The notes beneath the pieces are model-generated. The model did not search any database. It was not told where the DNA came from and saw only the letters and a program-made list of their open reading frames with translations. The position numbers and the translations under genes are program-made. Below, in pieces: positions 40,535 to 54,600 of a DNA stretch of 64,000 bases. The stretch is from Oscheius dolichura. Lineage: Eukaryota; Nematoda; Chromadorea; Rhabditida; Rhabditidae. The stretch spans positions 1,364,001-1,428,000 of the forward strand of contig OW051495.1 of the NCBI GenBank assembly GCA_932521035.1, written 5' to 3'. Position 1 is the first letter of the stretch, and the number at the start of each line of letters is the position of its first letter.

Positions 40535-43500
40535 CACTTTTTGTGCCTGTTTTAGCCATTGTACTTATTCTCTTCTTGTATCAAATACCACTGCATGGCT
40601 TTTTTGGCATGATCCATTAGACGAAAAGAACAGCTCCTCATTCAGATTTTTTACGAGTTCTTACCAAAATATTCTCCTTTCTTCTCTCTGGCTTTAGGTT
40701 AGTAAATTTCCTAAACGACCGCCACAATTATTACGTAAGGAGCGAAAAGAATAGTAAAACGAGCTATCCTATTGATTTCTGACTGTCTAAAATTTAGATA
40801 AATTGAAGGAATCCCATCCCCCGACCAGACTTTCCCCGGTTTCCTTCCTATTTTGGAAACGAACCCCTCTTTCGGTTGTTTTCCACTTTTGGAAAGGATG
40901 ACGGCGATATTCCACTCCACTATTCTTTTTATTTTTTCTGTTTTCCCCATTCAATTTATTGTTTCCCCCATCCCCCTACACCATTGTACGTGCGACATAG
41001 ATCAAGTTCCAAATTTTTTCAGCTTTTTTAAACTAATTTTCAGTCGATTTTCGGGAAGATCTTTCCCTATCCTGCTGCTCCTTTTCCTCTCTTCTCCAAA
41101 AAAAAGTGGGATCCAGTGAGAGAACGGAAGGGAACGGCCGAGAGCAACTGCATTCTCCCGGCTGCCCTCCTTCCCTCTTGGTTTTTGGCCCGCTCAGAAC
41201 TTGATACTCCTGTGAGAGATATCGTTTAACCGGCCGAGACTTCTCGAGTCACTGCCGCCATCGTCTGACCACATTTCTCAGTCAAATTTCTTATTTTCTT
41301 GAACTTTTTGAAGTTTTATTCGTACTTTTTGTGTTTTGTGTTTGAACAAATTGATGTTGTCTAGTGGCCAATAGTCTTTATGGCAAAAGTGAAACAATAG
41401 AAATTAGGCTGGAGCCCCCATTTTCTCTCCCAGTTTCAATCTCTCAGTAAATTATATATTTATACAATATCCGGTAGAGTTTATTGAAGTAGTCATCATC
41501 GTAGCAGCTGTTGCGAAGAGAGACTGGGGGCAAATTATTCAGTGACGCCAATTGGAGCAATTACACTGCTTTTTGTGCTCTCTGGATATTTTTTAGCATC
41601 CAATTTGCGGCTTGAAACATGTGAAAGAAGATTAAAATTGATTTATGAATTTCAAAAAACATAAAAAAAGTGATAAAAATTGCTTTTGAAGATTTCGAAG
41701 GAAGCTTGATTACGGATCGGTGCCATTTCATTTTTTATTGTTTTATCGAAACTATTTCACTTCATAATTCTTTTTTTCCTATTTCTTTGTCTCCTCCCCA
41801 AAGATTTTTCTATATTTTGATCTCGAGGCGCACTGCCTTCGTGGGAAGAGGAGAGTGTATTAGTCTGTCATCTTCCGAAGGATAAAGATCAGCGAAAAAA
41901 AGTAGAGAAGCAGCAAGAAGAACGTAAGAGAACACGGAATAATCAAGTACTCTCTTCTCTTTCGATCGGGGGACTAGGCGGCTAACTGTTTCAATTTGTC
42001 TATGAAAAACCCTTTCAATTATCATTATGTTGTCTTGGATATGATGATGTTTATAGAATATTTGAAACATCCCCAAAATTCTTCCTGTTCCCTAGGTTCC
42101 GTCCCGTGACCAGTCCCCCAGTCCCCACTCCACTCCTCGCCTCTTCTTCCTCCTCTCAATTATAAGCTTGTTAGCTGCCAACGAAGCAAAAACTAATCTG
42201 TGTGAGTTTCGTTAACTAAGTGGCGGGGGTGTTGAAGCAGCCAGACGGGGGGCCACTTTGACTTTCGGAAGAAGAGAAGCGAAGCCGGCAGGAAAGCGCA
42301 CTTTCACGGATGGTTTATTCACCAGAAATAACGAGGAACACCGCGGGAACAGACGGCTACGGGAACACTTTTATTTATGTTTTGGAAAAAAAAGTGACCT
42401 CGGTGTATTCAAATATACACTGTACTCTCGGCTTAGTTCAAACTTTTTTCCACATTTCTCCTGACCGTCGTATTTTTTTTATTTATTCTCTAGAAATGAC
42501 GGAGAAGCTCAAATATCATACAATACAGGATATAGTCAATTTCCAACGGATATTCCACGGATTCAAATTTGGCGACGCGTCTCCGCTACGGGACCAGGAA
42601 GCTTTCAAACCTGGTCCGGTGTATTCAGGAGAGGTTTCTTTTGAGGATTATATAATCGCTTACCGAGCATGATATTTTTACAGTAATCTTGAGCCAGTAA
42701 GAGAAAATTTGAAAGTCTTATGCGCAAAATTGTCGAACTGAACTCAATCCATCCTCCTAGGTTTTAACCTGCCTTTATAAGAATATCACTTCAACGATGG
42801 TACTTCGGTTGATTCTTTTGACCGGAAAATTTGACTAATTGCTCTACTTTATTTTACAAATACCTCTCCATCCTTCATTTTTCTAATCCTTCTGCTGTAC
42901 TAGTAGCAATTGCCCCGTTCTCTCACTTATCATTTGGCTTCTTCGCCAGTTTTCATTGTTGATTAAAATCGTTGTATACATGTTTTGTATGTTTTATTCC
43001 ATCCACATAAAAGTAATTTCGAGGCAATACCGGTGTAAGTCGAGATCCTTGGATAGAACGATCACCGATTTTGTCAAAAAAAAAACGGTCATTTCCATGT
43101 TTTAGGGAGAATTGAAAATGAGGCTAGCTCCATCAAACTGATTAAGGTCACTCTGAATGAATTATGAAAAAAATTCCAATTCAAAAAAGCTACCGTTCTC
43201 TATTTTCGTTTGTTCCACCCTGACCATAAAAATATCCTCTTGTATTCGTTTCATTCTTCTAATTATTCGTTTTTGTCAAAAGTTTCAACTAATCGCCCTA
43301 CTTTTTCCCTGCAAATACCTCTCCATTCTTCATTTTTTTAATCCACCCTGCTCTGCCAATTGCCCTCCGTTCTCACTTACCACCATCGACCGCTCTTCTC
43401 CTCTCTGATTCCTTTGAATCGGGGACAGTAGCGCAGGTTTTGAATCCTCCAGAACTTCTCCGGAGAAGTTCAGACAACGCGTAAACGTCTTGCACGGAAC

Positions 43501-45500
43501 TATTCGATTTCGTGATTTTCGATGTAACAAGGTTATTTACTTCACTTGCTGACATTGATATGCTCTGCTTTTTACTGCAATATAATAAGCACCTCATAAC
43601 GAACATTTTGATATATGAACGATCAAACAATTCGTCAAAAATCATTTTTTGACTCAGAATCATCAACATATACAGCTCGATTTTTCTTATTTTTTCTTTT
43701 GTTTTATGGTAATTCGGGCATGGCAAAACATGAGAAAGCATCAGAAATGATAATTATGTCTAAAAAAAGATTTTGACAATAGCTACAGTAATCTTCCGGC
43801 GTCGGCGCGCCTAATTTCAAAACCTGGATACTCTCCCTTTAAACGAGGCACGGCAGCATCCTACGAATAGAAGAGGAGGAAGAAGAAGAAGAGGAGTGGG
43901 CCACACACTCACCTCCGCCGCCGCCGCAACCAAATGAGCTGCTCTCTCATAAAACAGCAACAATTCTTCCCTTCTCTTCTTCTTTTGAGATCTATCAAAG
44001 ACCAGACTTTATAGTAGTCCCCTCCCATTTCCTTTCCTATTTCCCCATTTCAAAACAATTTTTGGCGGGTGACCTTTGAAAAAAAGGAAAAGTTCACCCG
44101 TCAAGTCCAGGATTTCCTGCCCCCAAAGGGCTACAAAACTTCCGGTCGAGAACTTTTTCGCGGAAAGGTTTCAAAATCCCCGGCTGAACCCTTCTTGGCC
44201 TTCCCTGGCGGCGATTACTTCCCCGTTTTGGGCAACTGACTGCCCCCGGGCCATTCTCGCGCCAAAAACGTCTTCATCTTCAGACAGAGAGGGTGAGAGC
44301 GCCCATGGAATTCAAAATGCATCCCGAAGATAAATCCCTACTCTCTCCTCTTCACAGTTCTTCCTTTGTAAGCCAAAAATTTTGAAATGTTCATTGAATT
44401 CAAAATGGACCGGGGATATAACCTCCCTCTCTCTTTTGACTCTCCTTTCCTTTATTTCACAACTATCGTTTTGTCCATCGCACCAAATGGAATATTTTTC
44501 AAGAAATAAGGAAGAAGAAATCGTAGAAAAAAAGTTCTGTACTCCGTAAATTTCGAAAGATCGATTTTTGCAAGAAATAGGTAGTTCGCAGCGCTTCTCT
44601 TTTTGACTCTAGCTTGAAACAGACTGAGATAAAGTAGCCGGTTGGGGGCCCCGTACCATATTTAATTCTTTTTTTTAGCGACTCTCATTCCGAACCCCTT
44701 TCACATTTTTATACTTTCGTTCATTCCATTTCCGTTGATGTTGTTGTATCAACGACCAGTTCTGTCAATAAATAGGAAAGGGGAAACGAACAGAAAGATT
44801 ATCACCATTATACAGTACCTCAAAATTATCTATATGAACTGGAAATATGAACTGTATGAGCTGAAAATCTATAAGAACTGGAAATCACTGATGCTGCGCT
44901 ATCCGCATTTTAACCCTAAATTGAAACAAGCCCCATCTAATAATTCACGGCAGCTTCGTAAAGTTTTTTCGTTCATATAAACCAAAATTTCATGACTGTA
45001 CAATTGTCGTTTCGAGAATCCAATAAAAACTGAACCCATGCTGCTTCTCTCCACCTTTTTTTTGGGGCTACTCAAAAATGTGCAGCATAAAATTACTTAC
45101 TTGCTAACGTTTTGATTGATTTCGTTGGAAAGTCAGATCATTTTTAGCTAAATTGTGCATGGGAATACTTCTCCTTGTCCTCCGCCTAACCTTTAGCCCC
45201 TCGTGGTTTCCTTGTGTTCGTTGAGAGAAGCGCATCCTCCCTTCCTTTGTGTTCCTTTATCCACCAATTTACGCACTTGACGTAATCATTTTCAGTTGCA
45301 AAAGTCGCGCGTTCTCCTTCTTTTTCGGCTATTTGCATTCCCGCTGCATCGTAATCGACTTCCTTGGTCAACTTCGAGTTGATATTTTGATAACCAATAA
45401 TGCTAACTCAAAATCAAGGTCTAGAATGGCTTACTTCTATTTTACTTCTATTTAGCGTGTTTTGAAGCATATTTTGCGTTCGTTGGACGCTTTCCTTGAA

Positions 45501-45806
45501 CTTACCAAATGCGCTCCGCGCTCGAATAATTGGACCTTGATTATTTTTTTAAATGTCTGTTTTGTTCAGAATTTTATGGCGAACAAGCTGATATAAGTTA
45601 TATTCCATAAGAACAAGAAATTGCTGATATATATCCGAAAATAGAGTTTTTGAGGTGAGCATAGCGTTTCTCTCGATAACTCAGCAATTTCTTATTCTTA
45701 CGGAATATAACCTATACCAGCTTGTCCGCCAAAAAATTCTGAACAAGATAGATATTAAAAAAATAAGCAAGGTCGAATTATTCGAGCGCGGCGCGCATTT
45801 GGTGAG
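45501..45806. repeat. Fold-back element, ~127-bp arms
   Basis: The left arm (45501-45627, from CTTACCAAATGCGCTCCGCG to AAGAAATTGCTGA) pairs with the right arm (45681-45806, ending GCGCGCATTTGGTGAG) at roughly 88% identity around a ~53-bp loop. The terminal motif CCAAATGCGC is the inverted terminus. A typical fold-back MITE; only one copy noticed. Confidence 0.8.
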
Positions 45807-46712
45807 TTTTTGGATGCGGTGAGGAAGAACGTTGGCCAATAGGTTCATCTTCGAAATTTAAAAGATATTTGTGGTTTTATCATTTGTAGACTAGAGATCT
45901 ATTACTTTTCAAATAAGTTCAAGTCGTTTTCATCTATTCTTGAAGCTTACGATATTAATTTCCACTATGGAATTTTGTATCGCTCTCTGTGACTTGTTCT
46001 TTTCAAATATTCCCCCCTGTGCGACTGATACAATAATAGAATTGAGCGACTCTTGATCATATAATATTTTCATAACAGTAACTATTTGAAGCCCACATTA
46101 TATTTCAAGTTGAATATTTATATTCACATCTTAGCCATACAGTAGGTATACATAGCTGACTGAAGGTTATACCGTAATCCTTTTGTTCCAAACCTGATTG
46201 GATCCTGCAGCGAATGAAAAGTTTATTGGAACACTGTCCAATAAACCTATTTCAAGCATCCTTCAAACCAACCGTATCTCCTTATCTTCCGCTTTATTGC
46301 TTTCAAAACATCATTCTTTACGTCCCAGCTGTCTAGCAAGGCTCCTTTTATTAGATAGGATACTTGTAACCGTCCGAATTTAAAGGAATTATTATATGAA
46401 AAAGTGGCCCACGAAAAACGGGGGGTGGTTAGGTTGTTGACCGCACAAAAAGCAAGCAATAAAGAAGCAGGTAAAAAGAGCACAATATCAAGAGGGGAAA
46501 CCGGACAAGGAAAGGAGAACAATATAAACTGGTTACGTTCAATCAGTCCTACCTAACCACCGCCTCTTCTAAGGAGAAGCTTCGTCGTTGCTACAGCTCA
46601 TAACGACGGAATCGGACTGGCTACTAAAAATAAAAGAGCTCATACCCAGAAAAAAAAATATAGCGCTTCGCGCTGCGCGCGATTCAATGGTTTGCGTTAG
46701 TCTTTGTTTTTT

Positions 46713-46923
46713 CGGGGACGCCCGTTTTTGGACGTTATCGGGTGTTTGTATCTCGGCCATTTCTTGGTCGATTTCAAAAATTCAAAAACCTAGTTGGAGA
46801 GCACGAAAAGGCGATTCTAATGAACTCAGTCACATCTCAACCGACTCGACAAAAACTGTAGCAACACAAACTTTGACAGAGAATATGTTACGTAACGCAG
46901 CGCGCCCGAGCGTTTGCCCATGT
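46713..46923 (-). mobile_element. TIR element family 2, copy 6
   Basis: Reverse orientation, from GGGGACGCCCGTTTTTGGAC to TTACGTAACG and the terminus CGTTTGCCCATGTA. The terminus matches copy 4's left end in reverse complement. Confidence 0.8.
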
Positions 46924-47147
46924 ATATGCTTTACAAGGAGCGGAATTTTCCCAACAAGAAGAATGTTTATCCTTCGAGAATCCGCTGATTATTTTGCCGC
47001 TCCCGTTGTCGTCGGGGGATCCCCCTGATTAGGGTCGAATAATCCCTTTTCCCTTCTTTTCTTTCTTCCATTCCCTCCCCGTAGTTTTCCTCCTCCTCCT
47101 ACCAATAAACACCGTCCCTTCCCACATCTCTTAGAATTTCTCTGTCT

Positions 47148-47162
47148 CCCCCCCCCCCCCCC
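47148..47162. repeat. C15 homopolymer run
   Basis: Fifteen consecutive C residues following a CTCTGTCT pyrimidine tract. Confidence 0.9.
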
Positions 47163-47749
47163 ATTTTTTCGCGTAGGCGCCGTCATCACGAGGGAATCTT
47201 TGTTGTGGGGGAGACCGCCGGTTGTTGCCCTCCTAAGAGAGTGAGAGGACGGGATTTTAGCAGCTTGGGAGAGAAGGGCCTGCAAAATATAGGCACCCGG
47301 GCGGTAAGGGGACAACGAGCCGCCTTCGTTGGCCCTTTAAAATGGCAAAAGATTAGGGATTAAACCGGGGGGAAGGCTAGGTAGTTCTTGACTTTGGAAC
47401 CGCCAATTTTTGATCATCAGAGATGAAAAATGACAGTGAATAAAGCAGGGAATGATCGGACAAGCAGTAAAGAAAGGTCAAACTTTTCTGGTTATAGCTG
47501 CTTGCTAAAACAAGAAGAAAATTTTTGTTGATAATTACTATTGACTATTGAAAAGGTATTTTTGGATTGGAAGGTATAAATTTTTGGAGATTGGAGGGCT
47601 TTTTGCTAAAAAAAATTTACGCTTCGCCATTCGTTTATAAATTCATGCGGATTACTTTCAGAATAGTCAGAAATTTTTTAGAGTAACAGCCCTGCTCTGC
47701 TTTATATTTTATCAAGAAAGAAAAAAAGCAAAAGAGAGTTTTGCCGAGC

Positions 47750-47815
47750 GGATCCGAACCCCTGACCTCTCTATCCACGTCGCGCCACCTACCTGCTGCG
47801 CCATCGGGTTCTCGC
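47750..47815 (-). repeat. tRNA-like element
   Basis: On the minus strand: A-box-like TGGCGCAGCAGGTAGG and B-box-like GGGGTTCGGATCCGC. The segment GAGAGGTCAGGGGTTCG resembles the element at 59300. Acceptor ends do not pair, so I read it as a tRNA-derived repeat or pseudogene. Confidence 0.4.
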
Positions 47816-48942
47816 GACGGGACCCATTTCCCGAAAAACGGAGACTACCATTAGAAAGAGCTCGACGAGCTGAGTTCGCCCTCAATACATCGAAAATTTG
47901 GAAGTGGCCGTCTTGTGGCCGAAAAACAGCAAAAATGGTTTTGGTGCCAACTTCAACCTCTCGCCAAAACGCGCGAAAAGGACCTACAGCTGAAATTTAA
48001 GGACTGATTAATAGCTCTCGGTGGGGGCTACCTTGGGCTGTAATCCGTTTGGCGATAGCCCTCTCCAGTCAAAAGTTACAAGAAATTTTGCACGAACAAC
48101 TAAGGTCCTCCCCTAATAAAACATCAAAAAGACTGACAACACTGGGATCTAAACAAAGCATTCAGTTTCGAGTCACTGGTAAATATCACTAGTTTGGCTA
48201 GTAAAACAACCGAACGTGATTTTTCATCTTGTCTTATAGTTTTTTTCAAACGGATACAGAAATTTTCCTCCGTTCGGGACCATTATGGGATTGGGGAATA
48301 AAATCGCAAATTTTGCCTGATTTTCAAGGAAAAACCTGATTATCCCTATCCGTTGGAAAAAGACTATGTCCTCCTCTAATAGATCTCATTGAATGCTTAT
48401 CTAGCTTTTACGAATGGCCACGAACACTGTAAAAAACCAATTTTGGAGATTTTTCTTGTCGTGTACTATTTCCAGTACGTATTTTCTAATTCTATTGTTA
48501 TACTAATTTCATAAATCATTAGAAAGCAATGGCCAGCCGATAGCTAAATTCACGCAAAAACATTCCTTATCCGTCAAATATCAATATTTCAATTTTTCAT
48601 CCTTTCTTTTCTACGGTACTCACTGTAAAGTTATTACCACATACAAGCAGTATTATTGAATAAGTACCGTATCCCTTCTAGAAAGGACACCTTCTCAACT
48701 ACGAGAAAAATAGCGAAGAAGTCTCAGATTTCCTCAGCAATAGGGCAATCTTCACACCTCTAGTTCATATTTCTCATATTTTTCCTCATTATGAATATTT
48801 TTATGTCTGCAAGGCTATACAAAACATGGAGTTATATTCCCAAATAGCGAAACTCCAAAGAAAAAAGAAAACTTACTAATAATGCCTATGCGTCACTGTT
48901 GATCGTTCTTATTCCATCGAGGAAACAGCCAAGAAACGATCA

Positions 48943-49140
48943 TAGTTTGTGGGGTTACAGATTGCTTAGTCGGATCGTTTGAGACGTGACTGGGTTCATT
49001 AGAATCGTCTTGACGTGCTTTACAACTAGGTCTTTGAATTTTTGAAATCGACCAAAAAATGACCGAGACACGGACACAAACACCCCCACACTCCCGTCTA
49101 CCACCAAAAATGGGTGCGCCCAAAATTTGGCGTTTTGCTC
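48943..49140 (+). mobile_element. TIR element family 2, copy 7 (left end lost)
   Basis: Starts inside the element at AGTTTGTGGGGTTACAGATT, retains the core and the right terminus GCGCCCAAAATTTGGCG followed by TTTTGC. The TTACGTAAC end is missing. Confidence 0.75.
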
Positions 49141-51039
49141 ATCTCCATTTCACATTCTTTTTGCTCTTCTATTCTCGAAACTCGAAAAAAATACTCTAGA
49201 CTGAATTGTATGCTTGCCGTAGAATAAAAACCCGCCTTTGAAACACCGCCAAATTCATTAGGATTTACAATGTACCATTCATCCAATTTAGGCTCATCCT
49301 TAAATTGCATCGCTGATATGTCGTCATGAAGCCACCGATTCTTCTTCCTTCTTCCTGTTTCTTTTTTTCCTTTCCATCATCAGATAGACACCCTCTTCTT
49401 CTTCTCTTCCCGTCTCTTCCCGTCTCTTTCCCACTTGAATTAACCAGTAACGTCAGCTCACTTGATTTTCTCTCTTTTTCTTCAAGTTTCCCCCACTCGT
49501 CTATCTCCCAAGACAGCAAACTCCTCCCACCGGATACAACGGCTCATGATCCTTTCCTCCTCCTCCTCCTCTTTCTCTAGCTGAAAAACCTCCGGATTTC
49601 TTATTCCGCCTGCCTATTTTTGGCACCCTTTTCCCATAGGATTTTTGGGCTTGGGAACCTCACTTTTTTGATCATAAGATTCTATGGAATAAAAACTTGG
49701 CCCATAAAAGGGGAAAAATCGGTTTCTTATGTTTTACAGGAGCTATATCTTTTCGGTCAGCGACTTACATTGGATTTTTCGCATTTGAGGACACGATTTG
49801 CTCTAAATCTCATTTTTTTGTGCCTCACAGATAATTGGCACTTTGTTTTTCTTCCTCAAAACATTTACCCCCTATTTAGAATCTATTGCTGCCCCCCGCC
49901 TCCGTTCGTATTTTATACTCCTCACAATGGAACGGAATATTGAGGTCGTTGCTCTTTATTCCTTTTTCTGATATCATTGTTTCATGATTTCTTCATATTT
50001 GGGCTTTTACCTTGGGAATAATGGCCCTTCTTCCTGTTTCTCTTCTTTCTCCCGCACAACTTTTTGAAATTTTGCTACTTTTCCTAGAAATTCACTCTGA
50101 GGAATCTTCCAAAAAAGGGGGAAAATGTTAGAACTTGGCTACATTTTCTTATGTTTTCTAGGGGCTATTCTTTTGGATAAGGGGACGATAGCGCTCAAAG
50201 TACCAATATGTTTCACGGTTGTTATATCATATGGCCAAAAAACTTCTCGACGTTCCTGTTGAGCCGATACGATTGCCTTTTCTGTTTCGTAGTCTCCTTA
50301 TTTTGAATCTGATATGTTGGGGGCCAGTTTATCAAGAGTTACTTATACAAATCTTCGAAAAGTTTCAATGCTCCTTTATATTTAGTCTCTTCTCATCTTC
50401 TCTGGTGCGACATCGCGACGTAGAGCTCTTTCCCAAAAAATAGGAATACAGTAATTTGCCTCTGTTCGAGACCATTTGGGATCGGAAAACAAAAGCGCAA
50501 AATTTGCCTGATTTTCAAGAAAGCCCTGATTACTGTATCCCTATTTTTTTAAAAGAACTATTGAAATTCGTAAATAAACGATATTTGCGCTTCAAGGAAC
50601 CATTGCTCCTTTGCAAAATCATAAAATTACCAGGGGAGCCCCCACAAAGTTGTCCTCGGTCTGTCCCCACCTCCGAGGGTAGCTTTTAATAGGCAAAATA
50701 ATCCCCGAAGTAGGCTATAGATCGCTTCCTGTGGACGGTTAGGTGCATTCTATTATCATAAACATCTGCCGGGGGGAACAGTGTACTATTTGCAAGTTTC
50801 AGAGACGCTATATCATTATAACGACAGAGAATTCAACGATTCCTTCTGTTCGGACTTTGGCTATTAGAAAGTTTTAGCTTTTTGTAATGTACTTGCTAGT
50901 TTTTTCTCCTCCCTTCGTTATTCTTATACCCGAAATATCCCGCTCTTCTCTACGGCGTTGATAAGCGTTCAATATTTTGTCTCCGTCCTCTACAGTAGGC
51001 GATGTTAGAAACATATATCGGGTAAAATGAACAATTTCG

Positions 51040-51236
51040 ATTTTTGAATGTAGATGGGAGTATCGGGTGTTTGTGTCCGTATCTAGGTCATTTCTTGGTC
51101 GATTTCAAAAATTCAAAGATCTGGTTGGAGAGCACGAAAAGACAATTCTAATAAACCCAGTCACATCTCAATCACCCATACAAAACAATCTGTAGCCTCA
51201 CAAACTTTGACTGAGGATATTTTACGTAACGCGGCC
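51040..51236 (-). mobile_element. TIR element family 2, copy 8
   Basis: Reverse orientation, from about GATGGGAGTATCGGGTGTTT to TTACGTAACGCGGCCGC. The outer right terminus is missing. It lies about 370 bp upstream of the receptor ATG. Confidence 0.7.
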
Positions 51237-51606
51237 GCTAAAAAATGGGCTGAAAGAACATTTTGCAGAGTTTATTCGTTATCTCCTTATCCAATTTCAT
51301 AAAAGTTTCGAAGTTCCTTTATATTCAAATTCCAGCTCTATTTACATTGATGTAGTAGTCAAATCGTCCACTTTCTATAAGAATTCTCCAACTTTGCCTA
51401 AAATTCCTGTTGTTTCCAATCTTTGCTGATTTTTTGAATCTTTCACCTTTCCCTTATATTCCTTCTCCTACCTTATCTTTGATCCACTTGATTTTCTGCG
51501 TCAAAAACTTCTTCCCTCCAAAATCTCCCTCCTTTCCAGCTGTCTTCCCCTGATTTTGCCCTTCCGCAGTCCGTGGCCGGTCGTCGTCTCTCTCCCCTCC
51601 TGGCGG

Positions 51607-54600
51607 ATGTTGTTTCTCTGTCTGCTGTGGCTCCTCTCGCCACAGATCACAACAGGCAAAGCCAGAAAACACCACGAGAAGCTCAGTAAGTATAATTTGA
51701 TCCGGTTTTCCAATTTTCTCGTGCACTCCCCTAATCACCGCCGCTCCGATTTCCTTCCGGAAGAAAAAAACAAGGAAAAAATAGAAAGGGACGATTTCAG
51801 GCGATCCGACAAACGTCATCGACAGTGTAATGCACCGCTATGATAAGAGGGTTCGGCCCAACTCGGAGACGGACCATCCCGTTATTGTACACATGACCAT
51901 CGTGCTGGGAATCCTTACAGAAGTTGTGAGTTTGATTTTGGAAAAAAGCAAAAAAGATTATGCATCGGCGGGGATCGAACCAGCGATGTTTGAGCGGCCT
52001 CAACCGCCGCGTTTCATAACATATCCCGAGTCAAAGTTTGGGTGGCTACAGGTTTTTTGTCGGGGCGGTTGAGGTGTGACTAAGTTTATTAGAACCGTCT
52101 TGACGTGCTCTTCAATTAGTTCTTTGAATTTTTGAAATCGACTAAGAAGTAACCGAGATACGGACACAAACACCCAACACTCCGGGGGCGCCTCAAACGG
52201 GGGCGCCTCAAATTTGGCGTTTGTCATGTATGGCTGAATAACAGCAAACTTTCTAAAAACCCGGTTTTAAATATAAGAGTCCCTCATAAAACAAGAGAAC
52301 AAATAATCAGCTGGTAACCTGATCACAACGTCCACACATGCAATGTCAGCCACATTCCCATTCAAATATAAGCTCCGTTTGAAAACCAAAAAATATAATA
52401 AAAGCCTCTTTTCAGCGAGAAAACCAACAAGTTGCCAGTTTTGTGATCTCCCACGTGCAGCGATGGGATGACCCGAAGCTGTCCTGGGATCCGGATCTCT
52501 TCAAGGGAGTCAAGCAGGTCGTCATTCCTCAGAACCTCGTCTGGGTTCCGAAACTCTTCATTTATAACAGGTTCGTCGTTTTTGTTTTGGAATAAACATT
52601 TGAAACAGTTCTTCCTTTCTTCAAATACGCTCCCCGAAGCTCAAAAAACCCTAAAATTTCTATTTTTCAGTATGGATACAAAGGACATGTTGAGCGAGGA
52701 GCGCTACGACGTCAGGGTCCAGCACACCGGCCATGTGAAAGTGAATATTCCCCAATTTGTGACAACCCTCTGCCGGATCAACATCGACCTCTTCCCATTT
52801 GATACGCAGTTTTGTGCCATCGCCCTGGCCAGTCCCCTTCTGAACATCGAAGAAATGGACGTCAACGCTACCCAACCGCCGAGGGATTCCTACTTCTCGG
52901 TTAGTTTTATCCTCATTATCGTCGTAATAATTACTAAAGGCATTTTTAGCTTCCCTCTTTAAATTAACAGTAAAACAGCAAAAAAACTTTGTCTAAAAAG
53001 TCCAAAAACGACAATATTGAATGTTCCTATTTTGGTGGGGAAAATGAACCGTTTTTTGCTAGTTTTGCTAGGGACGCCCGGGAAGGTACGGTATACATAA
53101 AAGAAAATGTCACTAGGCGCGTTAGGCACTTCCAGACACCAGCTTCTTGTACAACTTTTCTCTCTATCGAATTATGTGCTTTGTTTGGCCAGAACGCATC
53201 GCTTACTGAAAAAGTTCCCTTGTGAGCTTTGTCTAATCAGCTTTTATGCACGTTTTTGAGTGTTTCTTCTACTACTGGAGCTATACTACCGGTTCATTCC
53301 CTAGATTCTATAAGAATCCCAGCCAAAACAATAACAATTCAAAGCCGGGAAAACTGATTTTTATTGATTTAGTTCGTTCCCATTTTTCTTACCGTACCCT
53401 CTGTAGTCCGTTTCCTCTCTTGGATTTTTCCACTTCCACTTCAAAATTCAAATTGAGAATCAGGTAACTTTTGCTCGTTATGTTCCCCAAATGGTCTCCA
53501 TTGGAAAAAAAAGCCCCCGGAGGTTAGAAGGTGATAAATAGGAAGAAAAATGTTTTGCCATGTCATTATTATCACTTCCTTCCATTCTAATTACTTCCTT
53601 TCATTCTTGGGTAGTATGTCATATGTGAACAATTTTCTCAAATTTCAGCTATAATTACCGTAATTTTCAGGGTAACGCCGAGTGGGAAGTGATCAATGTG
53701 ACCGTAAGGCAGATGAAATTCATGGAAGACGGCGAATATCGAGCCGAGGTTGGATTATTTCTAGCTTTTTTCTTTGAATTTTTAATGTTTTCTGCCCCTC
53801 TTATTTTTAATGTTTTCTGCCCCTCCCAACGAGCTTTTTCTCTAATTCAACCTTTTTCAGGTTCACTATATTCTGCATTTGAATCGCCGCCCGATCTACT
53901 ACATAACCGTCATCGTGGTGCCGACTTTCCTCATTTCGGCTCTCTCCATTTTGGGTATTTTCAGTCCCGGAAGTAATGATGGTCCTCGAAACGAAAAGGT
54001 CAGTAAGTATTCCGGATAAGACCCGTCGTCTCACATGGTCTCTCTCCCCCTCGTCGCCAGTTTCCCATGACTCGAGAGAGTGCCCTGTGGGAGGATTAGG
54101 AACTTAGCGAGGGACGGGCAGCGGGGAGGGAGCAAAAAGGCGACAGGGAATAAAACAGGAAATAAAGATCAAAAAGGGCAACATAAATATCTACCAAAAA
54201 AAGAAGTTATCTAACGGGAACTGATCATAATCTGACAGCATATATCCTCAATGAAACATAACACTTTCCAAAAATTTGCCATAGAAAAGTTCATATTTTG
54301 AAATAAACTATCGAAAATTGTTCCACTTTCCCCAATAAATCACCTTTTTCTGTAATTAAAACCGTTGAAAAGACGGGAACCAAAAAGAAGTAGGCAATAA
54401 TTTTGGTCCTGTCCAAAGAGAGCAAAACGAACAGAAATGAGGATGCGATCGAAAGGGATGTATTGAATTTAGACGCTAAAGCGACCTATATAAGCCAACA
54501 TTGAAACATAACTTTCCGAGAAGCTTTACTTTTAAAAAAATCCGTAAAACTGTGTTATGGAAAGGAATATTCGCTAAAATACGATTGAAATGCGCAACCC

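Larger units (their letters stand above)
40535..51606. other. Gene-poor, repeat-bearing DNA upstream of the receptor gene
   Basis: Eleven kilobases without a supportable exon chain. Besides the repeats listed separately it holds pyrimidine-rich, GC-patchy and AT-rich DNA. GC-rich patches at about 42100-42310 and 43850-44330 could be promoters or 5' exons of genes lost or not recognised. Short ORFs are not convincing in codon use or length. Confidence 0.45.

Noticed and set aside
49326-49580. Phe/Leu/Ser/Pro-rich ORF as a membrane protein
   Set aside because: It is a pyrimidine-tract translation (CTTCTT/CCTCCT) with no domain.
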